Origin: Streptomyces inusitatus
GTDB lineage: Bacteria; Actinomycetota; Actinomycetes; Streptomycetales; Streptomycetaceae
Assembly: GCF_014651115.1 (NCBI RefSeq)
Contig: NZ_BMWG01000030.1
Span: 1 to 64,000 of the forward strand
Direction: 5' to 3'
Length of the DNA stretch: 64,000 nucleotides
In this document: positions 1-10,200 of the stretch, in pieces
Numbering within the stretch: position 1 is the stretch's first letter
Layout of the letters: each line of letters starts with the position of its first letter
The notes under the pieces: generated by a model
What the model saw: the letters and a program-made list of their open reading frames with translations, nothing else
What the model was told of the DNA's origin: nothing
Databases searched by the model: none
Position numbers and translations under genes: made by a program

Positions 1-3000
1 GCCGCTGCCCGTGCAGTACGCCGACTACGCCCTCTGGCAGCACCAACTCCTCGGCGACACCCCGCTCGCCACCGCACAGACCGAACACTGGCGCACCGCG
101 CTCGCCGGACTCCCCGAGGAACTGGCCCTGCCCACCGACCGGCCCCGGCCCGCGACGCCCAGCCAGGGGGGCGATGTGGTGGCCTTCGAGGTGCCGGAGG
201 CGACGGCCCGGGCGCTGGCGCGGATCGCCCGGGAGACCGGGGCGACGATGTTCATGGTGGCCCATGCCGCCGTGGCGGCGCTGCTGCACCGGCTCGGCGC
301 GGGTGAGGACATCCCCCTCGGCAGCCCGGTCTCCGGGCGGGGCGAGGCGGCGGTGGACGAGCTGGTCGGCTTCTTCCTCAACACTCTGGTGCTGCGGGCG
401 GATCTCTCCGGCGACCCGACCTTCGCCGAGCTGGTGGCGCGGGTGCGGGACACCGGTCTGGCCGCGTTCGAGAACGCGGATCTGCCGCTGGAGCGGGTGG
501 TGGAGGCCGTGGGCCCGGCCCGCTCGCAGTCTCGGAATCCCTTGTTCCAGACGATGGTGACGTACTACTCGACCGGTGAGGGAGTGCGGGAGCTGTTCGG
601 TCTCCCGGCGGCTGAGCTGCCGGTGGAGATCGGCGGCGCCAAGCTCGATCTGGAGGTGGCCTTCGCCGCGTCCGAGACCGACGGCCGTCTCTCGGGCGGT
701 GTCCGGTACGCCACCGATCTCTTCGACCGCTCGGGGGCCGAGCGGCTGACGGACCGGCTGCTGCGGCTGCTGGACGCGGTCGCCGCCGACCCGTGGGCGC
801 CGGTCTCCGGCATCGCGGTGATGGATCCGGCGGAACGGGAACAGGTGGTGAACGGCTGGAACGACACCGCCCGTGAGCTGTCCGGACCGGTCACGCTGGC
901 CGCCCTGGTGGCCTCCGGAGCCCGTGATCTCTCCGCCGACGCCCTGGTTCTCGACGGTGAGCGGCTCTCGCGCGCCGGCTTCGAGGAGCGGGTGAACCGG
1001 CTGGCCCGGCTGCTGATCGGGCGCGGGGTCGGTCCCGAGGCGGTCGTGGCGGTGGCGCTGCCCCGCTCGTTCGACCTGCTGGTGGCCGTCCACGCGGTGG
1101 TGCGGGCGGGCGGCGCGTATCTGCCGCTGGATCCGACGCTGCCCGGTGACCGGCTGGCGTACATGACGGACACGGCACGGCCCGTCTGTGTGCTGACCGA
1201 CACCGCGTCCGAGGCGCTGCTTCCGTCCGGGGTCGCGGCCGAGCGGATCGCGCTCGACGCGCCCGGGACGCTGGAGCGGCTGGCTTCGCTGGCCTCCTTC
1301 GAGGTGACGGACGTGGACCGGTCGACGGCGCTGCTGCCGCGCCACCCCGCGTATGTGATCTTCACTTCGGGGTCCACCGGCCGCCCCAAGGGGGTGATGG
1401 TGGAGCACGCGGCCATCGTCAACCGGCTGAAGTGGATGCAGGGCGCGTACGGCCTCACTCCGGCGGACCGGGTGCTGCACAAGACGCCCGCCGGGTTCGA
1501 CGTCTCGGTGTGGGAGCTGTTCTGGCCGCTCACCGAGGGCGCTCCGCTGGTGATCGCGCGGCCGGACGGCCATCGGGACCCGGAGTATCTGGCCTCGCTC
1601 ATCCGCGAGGAGCGGGTGAGCGTGCTGCACTTCGTGCCCTCCATGCTGGAGGCGTTCGTCGGCGAGGTCGAGGTCGCCTCCTGCCCGGGGCTGCGGCTCG
1701 TGGTGTGCAGCGGTGAGGCGCTCCCCGGCGATCTGGTGGCGCGTTTCCACGCGTCGGCCGGTGCGAACGCGGTGGCGCTGGAGAATCTGTACGGTCCGAC
1801 CGAGGCGGCCGTCGATGTGACCGCCGCCTCCTGCCGGGCCGGGGACGGCGCGGCCGGTTCGGTCTCCATCGGCGGTCCGGTGTGGAACACCCGGGTGTAT
1901 GTCCTGGACGGGGCGCTGCGGCCGGTTCCGGTGGGTGTGGCCGGTGAGCTGTATCTCGCCGGGGCGCAGCTTGCCCGGGGTTATACGGCGCGGCCGGGGC
2001 TGACGGCCGAGCGGTTCACGGCCGATCCGCACGGGGGTCCTGGGGCGCGGATGTACCGCACCGGCGATCTGGCGCGGTGGCGGGCGGACGGCGGGCTCGA
2101 TTATCTGGGGCGCGCCGACGATCAGGTGAAGCTGCGCGGTTTCCGGATCGAGTTGGGTGAGATCGAGGCGGTGCTGGCGTCCGCCGACGGGGTGGCGCGG
2201 GCCGTGGTCGTGGTCCGTGAGGATGTTCCCGGTGTGCGGCAGTTGGTCGCGTACGCGGTGCCCGCCGCCGGTGCGGGCGCGTTCGACGCTGGGGCGCTGC
2301 GGGCGCACGCGGCCGAGCGGCTGCCGGATTACATGATTCCGTCGGTCTTCCTGGAGTTGGCGGAGGTGCCGCTGTCGCCGAACGGGAAGCTGGACCGCCG
2401 GGCGCTGCCCGCGCCCGCCCCGGTCGTGGCGCGGCCGGCGGCCCCGGACGTGGCCGTGGCCGTGGGCGCGGTGCCGGATCCCTCGGCGGGCGGGTCTCCG
2501 GTGGAGATCCTCCGCCGGGCGATGGCCGAGGTGCTGGGCCGTCCCGGGGTCGGGGCGGACGACAATTTCTTTGAGCTGGGCGGCGACAGCATCGTCTCCA
2601 TCCGGCTGGTGAGTCTGGTCCGCAGGGCGGGGCTGACCATCACGGCGCGGCAGATCTTCCAGCAGCCGACGCCGGCGGGGCTCGCCGGGGTCGCCAAGGG
2701 CGCGGCGGCGGCCGTGGCCCGGCCGGTGGACGACGGGGTCGGCGCGCTGCCGCTGCCGCCGATCGCCCGGTGGCTGGCCGGGCGCGGCGGTCCGTTCGCG
2801 CGGTTCTGCCAGGCCAGGCTGGTGCGGTTGCCGGCCGGGGTGCGGGAGGAGGATCTCGTACCCGCGCTGGGCGCGCTGCTGGACCATCACGACGGGCTGC
2901 GGCAGCGGCTGACGGTGAGCCGGCCGGGGGTGTGGAGCGCCGAGGTGCGGCCGCGCGGCGCGATCGACGCGCGGGCGGTGCTGCGGACGGTGGACGCGAG

Positions 3001-4228
3001 CGGTCTGGACGAAAACAGTCTGCGTGAGCTGATCGCCCGGGAGTCGGACCGGGCGGCCGGGGAGCTCGACCCGGTGGCCGGTGAGACGGTGCGGGCCGTG
3101 CGGTTCGACGCGGGGCCGGGCGTCGTGGGCAGGCTGCTGCTGGTGGCGCACCATCTGGCGGTGGACGAGGTCTCCTGGCGGATCCTGCTGCCGGATCTGC
3201 GGTCCGCCTGGGAGGCGGTCGTCGCGGGCCGGGCCCCGGCGCTGGATCCGGTGGGCACCTCGCTGCGGACGTGGACGACGCATCTGCTGGCGGAGGCGCA
3301 CGCGCCGCGCCGGGTGGCGGAGCTGGACCGCTGGCTGGAGGCGGACGCCCCGGTGCGTACGCTGACGGCCCGGCCGCTGGATCCGGCGCGGGACACGGTG
3401 GCGACGGCGCGGGATCTGACCGTACGGCTCTCGGCGGAGCGCACCGCGCCGCTGCTGGAGTCGGTGCCACGGGCCTTCCACGGGACGGTCAACGACACGC
3501 TGCTGACGGCGCTGGCACTGGCGCTGGGCGACTGGGCGGCGCGGGCCGGGCACATCGGGGCCGGTGCGCCGGTCGTGGAGCTGGAGGGGCACGGCCGGGA
3601 GCAGGAGCTGCTGCCGGGTGCGGATCTCACGCGGACGGTGGGCTGGCTGACCAGTCTGTATCCGCTGCGGCTCGGCGGCGGGGGCTATGACCCGGCGGCG
3701 GTGCTGGCGGGCCGTGAGGACGCCGGGGCCGCGCTCAAGGAGGTCAAGGAGCTGCTGCGGGGCGTCCCGGACGGGGGGCTCGGCGCGGGGCTGCTGCGGT
3801 ACGCCAACGCGGCCACGGCGCGGCTGTTCGATCCGGGTGCCCGCCCGGAGGTCCTCTGGAACTATCTCGGCCGCGACACGGCCGACGCGCCCTCGGCGGA
3901 CTGGGGTCCGGCCGCCGAGGCGGACGCGCTGTCCGTACGGCCGGATCCGGCGACTCCGCTCTCGCATCCGCTGGAGATCAACGCGGAGATCGAGAACGGT
4001 CCGGACGGGCCGAGGCTCGTCGCCGGGTTCATCTGGGCGGGCGAGGCACTCAATCAGGCCACGGTCGGCGAGATCGCCGACGGCTGGCTCGCCGCACTGG
4101 ACGCCCTGGTCGCCTGGGCGGCCGGCGGTACCACCACTGGGGGTCATACGCCCTCGGACCTCGACCTGGTCGATCTCGACCAGGACCAGATCAGCATGCT
4201 CGAAGCAATGTGGAGGGATCAGCAGTGA
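1..4228 (+). CDS. Nonribosomal peptide synthetase, C(partial)-A-PCP-E, 5' truncated by window edge
   Basis: The frame is open from base 2, and the first residues (PLPVQYADYALWQ) are a motif from the middle of a condensation domain, so the start lies upstream of the window. Domain order: second half of a C domain (to about nt 850), an A domain with TSGSTGRPKG at about 1364-1393, a PCP with LGGDS (phosphopantetheine Ser at 2588-2590), and an epimerization domain with HHLAVDEVSWRIL near 3150-3185 and a WNYLG motif near 3860. Aligning around cores A4-A5 by eye gives specificity residues D-V-W-H-V-S-L-V-D plus the A10 Lys, essentially the serine code, so the module should present D-Ser to the next synthetase. 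The stop overlaps the next start by GTGA. Domain calls are firm. The Ser call rests on an un-computed alignment. Anything loaded earlier, such as an aryl carrier step, is outside the window. Confidence 0.95.
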   Translation, partial: PLPVQYADYALWQHQLLGDTPLATAQTEHWRTALAGLPEELALPTDRPRPATPSQGGDVVAFEVPEATARALARIARETGATMFMVAHAAVAALLHRLGAGEDIPLGSPVSGRGEAAVDELVGFFLNTLVLRADLSGDPTFAELVARVRDTGLAAFENADLPLERVVEAVGPARSQSRNPLFQTMVTYYSTGEGVRELFGLPAAELPVEIGGAKLDLEVAFAASETDGRLSGGVRYATDLFDRSGAERLTDRLLRLLDAVAADPWAPVSGIAVMDPAEREQVVNGWNDTARELSGPVTLAALVASGARDLSADALVLDGERLSRAGFEERVNRLARLLIGRGVGPEAVVAVALPRSFDLLVAVHAVVRAGGAYLPLDPTLPGDRLAYMTDTARPVCVLTDTASEALLPSGVAAERIALDAPGTLERLASLASFEVTDVDRSTALLPRHPAYVIFTSGSTGRPKGVMVEHAAIVNRLKWMQGAYGLTPADRVLHKTPAGFDVSVWELFWPLTEGAPLVIARPDGHRDPEYLASLIREERVSVLHFVPSMLEAFVGEVEVASCPGLRLVVCSGEALPGDLVARFHASAGANAVALENLYGPTEAAVDVTAASCRAGDGAAGSVSIGGPVWNTRVYVLDGALRPVPVGVAGELYLAGAQLARGYTARPGLTAERFTADPHGGPGARMYRTGDLARWRADGGLDYLGRADDQVKLRGFRIELGEIEAVLASADGVARAVVVVREDVPGVRQLVAYAVPAAGAGAFDAGALRAHAAERLPDYMIPSVFLELAEVPLSPNGKLDRRALPAPAPVVARPAAPDVAVAVGAVPDPSAGGSPVEILRRAMAEVLGRPGVGADDNFFELGGDSIVSIRLVSLVRRAGLTITARQIFQQPTPAGLAGVAKGAAAAVARPVDDGVGALPLPPIARWLAGRGGPFARFCQARLVRLPAGVREEDLVPALGALLDHHDGLRQRLTVSRPGVWSAEVRPRGAIDARAVLRTVDASGLDENSLRELIARESDRAAGELDPVAGETVRAVRFDAGPGVVGRLLLVAHHLAVDEVSWRILLPDLRSAWEAVVAGRAPALDPVGTSLRTWTTHLLAEAHAPRRVAELDRWLEADAPVRTLTARPLDPARDTVATARDLTVRLSAERTAPLLESVPRAFHGTVNDTLLTALALALGDWAARAGHIGAGAPVVELEGHGREQELLPGADLTRTVGWLTSLYPLRLGGGGYDPAAVLAGREDAGAALKEVKELLRGVPDGGLGAGLLRYANAATARLFDPGARPEVLWNYLGRDTADAPSADWGPAAEADALSVRPDPATPLSHPLEINAEIENGPDGPRLVAGFIWAGEALNQATVGEIADGWLAALDALVAWAAGGTTTGGHTPSDLDLVDLDQDQISMLEAMWRDQQ

Positions 4229-7200
4229 CGCAGGCTCGAATCGAGGACATGCTTCCGCTGTCGCCTCTTCAGCAGGGCATGTTGTTCCATTCCGTGTACG
4301 ACGCCGGGGCGGCGGACGTCTACACCGTGCAGGTGTCGGTGGCGCTGGCCGGGCCGGTGGACGCCGGGCGGCTGGAGCGGGCGGCGGCGGCGCTGCTGCG
4401 GCGGCACGCCAATCTGCGGGCGGGGTTCTGGCACGAGGGTGTGCCGCAGCCGGTGCAGTTCGTGCCCTCCGAGGTGAGCGTCCCGGTGGGCCGGGTAGAT
4501 CTGTCGGACCGGGGCGCGGGCGGTCATGAGGGCTCTGTCGCCGAGGCGCTGCGGCGGGTGGAACGCCAGGAGCTGGCGCGCCGCTTCGAGCTGCACCGGC
4601 CGCCGCTGCTGCGGCTGCTGCTGGCGCGGCTCGGGGAGGGCGATCACCGTCTGGTGGTGACCGTTCATCACATCCTGGTCGACGGCTGGTCGATGCCGCT
4701 GCTGGTCGGGGATCTGCTGGCGCTGTACCGGAGTGACGGCGACGCCTCGGCGCTGCCGGCGGTGCGTCCGTACCGGGAGTATCTGAAGTGGCTGAAGCAG
4801 CAGGACGGGCCGGCCGCCGAGGCCGCGTGGCGTTCGGCGCTGGCCGGTCTGGAGGGTGCTTCGCTGGTGGCTCCGGCGGATCCGGCGCGTACCTCGGTGC
4901 GGCCGGGTGTGCTCGGGGTGGAGCTGTCCGAGGAGGCCACCGGGCGGCTGACCGCGACGGCGAGACGGCTGGGCACCACGCCTTCCACGCTGATCCAGTG
5001 CGCCTGGGGTCTGGTGCTCGGCGGGCTGACCGGCCGTCAGGACGTGGTGTTCGGGCTGACGGTGTCGGGGCGTCCCGACGAGCTGCCGGGCGTCGAGTCG
5101 ATGGTGGGGCTCTTCATCACCACGGTGCCGGTGCGGATCACTCCGCGTTCGGCGGAGAGCGCGGAGGAGCTGCTGCGGCGGTTCCGTGACGAGCAGAACG
5201 GGCTGCTGGCCCATCACCATCTGGGGCTGCGGCTGATTCAGAAGCAGGCGGGCGGCGGGGAGCTGTTCGACACCCTGGTGGTGATCGAGAACTATCCGGT
5301 GGACCCGGACGCCCGGCCGGAGCCGGGGGACGGGCTGAGCGTCACCGGGGTCGAGGCGCGGGACGCCACGCACTATCCGCTCACGCTCGCGGTGTCGCTG
5401 GAGGAGCGGGTCCGGCTGGAGCTGGAGTACCGGCCGGATCTCTTCGACGAGCGGCGGGCCGGGCTGATCGCGGAGCGGCTGGCCTCGGTGCTCGACCAGT
5501 TGTCCACCGCGCCGAAGACACCGGTGGGAGCGCTGGCGCTGCTGTCCCCGGCGGAGCGCGAACAGTTGCTGGGCGGGGCCCGGGGGGCGGCGTTCCCGGT
5601 GCCTTCGGGCACGGTCGCCGACCGGTTCGCCGAGCGGGCGGCGCGGGCCCGGGACGCGCGGGCGGTGGTCTCCGGGGGCGAGGAGCTGACCTTCGGCGAG
5701 CTGGACGCCCGGGCGGGCCGGCTGGCGGCGCTGCTGGCCTCGCGCGGGGTGGGCCCCGAGTCGGTGGTGGCGCTGGCCGTGCCGCGTTCGGCGGACTCGG
5801 TGGTGGCGATCCTCGCGGTGCTGCGGGCGGGCGGGGCGTATCTGCCGCTCGATCTGGACCATCCGGCGGACCGGCTCGGCTACATGATCGAGGACGCGGC
5901 CCCGGTGTGTGTGCTGACCACCTCGGCCGCTGCCGGGCTGCTGCCGCAGGGCGGCGGTCCGGAGCGGATCGTGCTGGACGGCGAGTGGACCTCGGCGCAG
6001 CTGGCGACCTTCGACGGCCGGTTCGCCGCCCCGGCGGTGAGCGCGGACCATCCGGCGTACGTCATCTACACCTCGGGTTCCACCGGCCGTCCCAAGGGTG
6101 TGGTGCTCACCCACGGCGGTCTCGCCAATCTCTACGCCAACCATGTCGACCGGGTCTTCGGCCCGGTGGCGGGCGCTTCGGGCGGCCGTCGGCTGCGGGC
6201 GCTGCACACCGCGTCGTTCAGCTTCGACACCTCCTGGGAGCAGTTGTTCTGGCTGATCGCCGGGCATGAGCTGCATGTGCTGGACGAGGTGGGGCGGCGG
6301 GACGCGGAGTTCGTCGTCGGCTATGTCCGCGAGCAATGCATCGACGCGATGGATGTGACGCCGACCTACGCCCAGCAGCTCGTGGAGTGGGGGCTGCTGG
6401 ACGGGGAGCGGCACCGGCCGGCGCTGCTGCTGCTGGGCGGCGAGGCGGTGCCGGACTCGCTGTGGACGCGGGTGCGGGCGGCGAGCGGGGTGATGTCGGT
6501 CAATCTGTACGGGCCGACGGAGTACACCGTGGACGCGCTCGCGGCGGATCTCGCGGACAGCGCGACGCCGGTGGTGGGCCGTCCGATCGGCAACACCTCG
6601 GCGTATGTGCTGGACTCGGCGCTGCGGCCGGCTCCGGCGGGCACGGCCGGCGAGCTGTATCTCGCGGGCCGGGGCATGGCGCGCGGCTATCTGGGCCGGT
6701 GCGCGCCGACCGCCGAGCGGTTCGTGGCGGACCCCTACGGCGGGCCGGGGACGCGGATGTACCGCACCGGGGATCTGGTGCGGCTGCGGGCCGACGGCGA
6801 GCTGGAGTATCTGGGCCGGGCCGACGACCAGGTGAAGATCCGGGGCTTCCGGATCGAGCCGGGCGAGATCGAGTCGGCGCTGACCGCGCTGGCGGAGGTG
6901 GGCACGGCCGCCGTGGTGGTGCGTGAGGACACCCCGGGGGTACGCCGGCTGGTGGCCTATGTGACCGGTGGGGCGGAGCCCGCGTCGGTGCGGGAGGAGC
7001 TGGCCGCCTCGCTGCCGGAGTACATGGTCCCGGCGGCGGTGGTGGTGCTGGACGTGCTGCCGACGAATGTCAACGGCAAGCTGGACCGGGCGGCGCTGCC
7101 CGCTCCGGTGCTGGGCGGGTCGGAGGTCTCCCGCGCGCCGGAGGGCGCGGCGGAGGAGACGCTCGCCCGGGTCTTCACGGAGGTGCTGGGGCTGGCTTCG

Positions 7201-10200
7201 GCCGGGGTGGACGACGACTTCTTCGCCCTGGGCGGCGACAGCATCGTCTCGATCCAGCTGGTGTCCCGGGCGCGCAAGGAGGGCCTGGCGCTGACCCCGC
7301 GCGAGGTGTTCGAGCACCGTACGGTGGCGAAGCTGGCGGCCGTGGCGCGGCCGGTGGCCGCCGCCGGGGAGCCCGCCGCCGCTCCGGCCGGGGAGCGGGG
7401 GCCGCTGGTGGTCCTGGACGAGGCCGGGCGCGAGGTGCTGGGGCGGGCGTTCCCGGACGCCGGGGAGGTGCTGCCGCTCTCGCCGCTCCAGGAGGGTCTG
7501 TACTTCCACGCGGTCTACGACGACCGGGCGCTCGACGTCTATCTGATGCAGAACTTCCTGGAGCTGCTGCACGCCGTGGACGTGTCCGCGCTGCGGTCGG
7601 CGTTCGACGCGCTGCTGCGGCGGCATCCGAATCTGCGCTCCGCGTTCTGGCACGAGGGCCTGGACGGCCCGGTGCAGGTGGTGCCCGCCGAGTGGGAGCT
7701 GCCGTGGCGGGAGCTGGATCTGACCGGTCTGGACCGGGCGGCGCAGGACGAGGCGCTGCGGGAGTTCTCCCTCGCGGACGCGGCGACCCGTTTCGACCTG
7801 GCCGCGCCGCCGCTGATCCGGGTGACGCTGCTCAGGTTCTCCGCCGAGCGGTGGATGCTCTGTGTGACACAGCATCACATCCTGACCGACGGCTGGTCGG
7901 AGTCGCTCTTCTTCGAGGAGCTGTTCGCGCTGTACGCCCGGGGCGGCGAGGTGGACGGGCTGCCTCCGGTCACTCCGTACCGCGAGTATCTGCGCTGGCT
8001 GGCCGCCACCGACGGGGAGGCGTCCGCGCTGGCCTGGCGGGATCATCTCTCGGGGCTCGACCAGGCGACGCTGGTGGCTCCGGCCGATCCGCAGCGGCAG
8101 CCGATGACGGCCGAGGTCGTGGAGATCGTGCTGGACGAGGCGGTCAGCGACCGGCTGCGCACCTTCGCCCGGGGCTGCGGCGTCACCCTGAACACGGCGC
8201 TCAGCTCGGCGTGGGCGCTGACGCTGGCGCAGCTGACGGGCCGGGACGACGTGGTGTTCGGGGCGACGGTCTCGGGGCGCCCGGGGGACATCCCCGGGGT
8301 CGATCAGATGATCGGCATGTTCATGAACACCCTGCCGTTCCGGGTGACGCTGCGGCCGGACGAGCCGCTGCGGGAGCTGCTGGTGCGCGTCCAGGGCGAG
8401 CACGCGGAGCTGCTGCCGCACCACTATGTGGGGCTGGGCGCGATTCAGCGGCTGAGCGGGGTGGGGCAGCTCTTCGACACCCTCTATGTCTTCCGCAACA
8501 CCCCGCTGGACGACGCGGCGCGCGAGGAGGCCGTGGAGCGGCACCGGATCGGCTGGACGCACAGCGTCGACGGCACGCACTATCCGCTGACCCTGGCGGT
8601 GACCCCGGAGCGCGAACTCGAACTGAGCGTGGCGTACCGGCCCGATCTCTACGACCGCGAGAGCGCCGGGCGGATCGCCGGACGGCTGCGGCTGCTGGTG
8701 GAGCAGCTCGCCGACGGCGGGGCCGCCCCGGTCGGGCGGCTGCGCACCCTGGCGGAGGGGGAGCGGGCGCGGCTGCTCGCCCTCGGCGACGACATGGGGC
8801 ACCCGGTGCCGGACACCACGGTGGTCGAGCTCTTCGGCGAGCAGGCCCGCCGTACGCCCGACACCACGGCGCTGGTCTTCGACGGGGAGCGGCTGAGCTA
8901 CGCGGAGCTGGAGACGCGGGCCAACCGGCTGGCCCGGGCGCTGATCGCCCGGGGCGCGGGTCCGGAGCGGGTGGTGGCGCTGGGGCTGCCGCGTTCGGCG
9001 GACTTCGTGGTGGCGCTGTTCGCGGTGCTGAAGACGGGCGCGGCCTATCTGCCGCTGGATCTGGGCCATCCGGTGGAGCGGCTGGCGGCGATGGTCGACG
9101 ACGCGGCTCCGCTGACCCTGGTGACCTGCGCCCCGGTGATCGGGCGGGTCCCGGCGGGCGGTCCACTGCTGGTGCTGGACGCTCCGGAGACGGTGGCGGA
9201 GCTGGCGGCGCTGCCGGGCGGGCCGGTGGCGGACGCCGAGCTGAGCGGTGTGCGCGACGGGCGGCACCCGGCGTATCTGATCTACACCTCGGGCTCCACC
9301 GGCCGCCCCAAGGGGGTGGTGGTGCCGTACTCGGGGCTGACCAACATGCTGGTCAACCACCGGGAGCGGATCTTCGCCCCGGCGGTGGCGAAGGCCGGCG
9401 GCCGGCGGCTGCGGGTGGCGCACACGGTGTCGTTCGCGTTCGACATGTCCTGGGAGGAGTTCTTCTGGCTGGTCGACGGGCACGAGGTGCATGTCATCGG
9501 CGAGGAGCTGCGGCTGGACCCGGCGGCGCTGACCGCGCACTACGACCGGGTGGGCGTCGACGTGGTCAATGTGACCCCGTCGTACGGGCAGCAGCTGATC
9601 GACGCGGGTCTGCTGGCCCCGGACCGGCACCGGCCGGTGCTGGTGCTGCTGGGCGGCGAGGCGGTGCCGGACTCGCTCTGGTCGCTGCTGAAGGCCGCCG
9701 AGGGCACCATGGCGTACAACCTCTACGGTCCGACCGAGTACACGATCAACGCGCTGGGCGCGGACGTCGACGGCAGCGCGGGCTCGTGCGTCGGGCGGCC
9801 GATCCACAACACCCGCGCCTATGTGCTGGACAGCGGCCTGCGGCCGGTTCCGGCCGGGGTGCCGGGGGAGCTGTATCTGGCGGGCGCCGGGCTGGCCCGG
9901 GGGTACTTCGAGCGGCCCGCCGCGACCGCCGAGCGCTTTGTCGCGGACCCGTTCGGCGAGCCGGGGACGCTGATGTACCGCACCGGGGATCTGGTGCGCT
10001 GGCGCGCGGACGAGAGCATCGACTATCTGGGCCGTACCGACCACCAGGTGAAGATCCGGGGCTTCAGGATCGAGCTGGGCGAGATCGAGTCGGCGGTGGC
10101 CTCGCTGCCGGGGATCGCCGCCGCGTCGGTCGCCGTCCACACCGGGCCCACCGGGATCAAGCGGCTGGTGGCGTACACCGTGCCCGCGTCGGGCACGGCC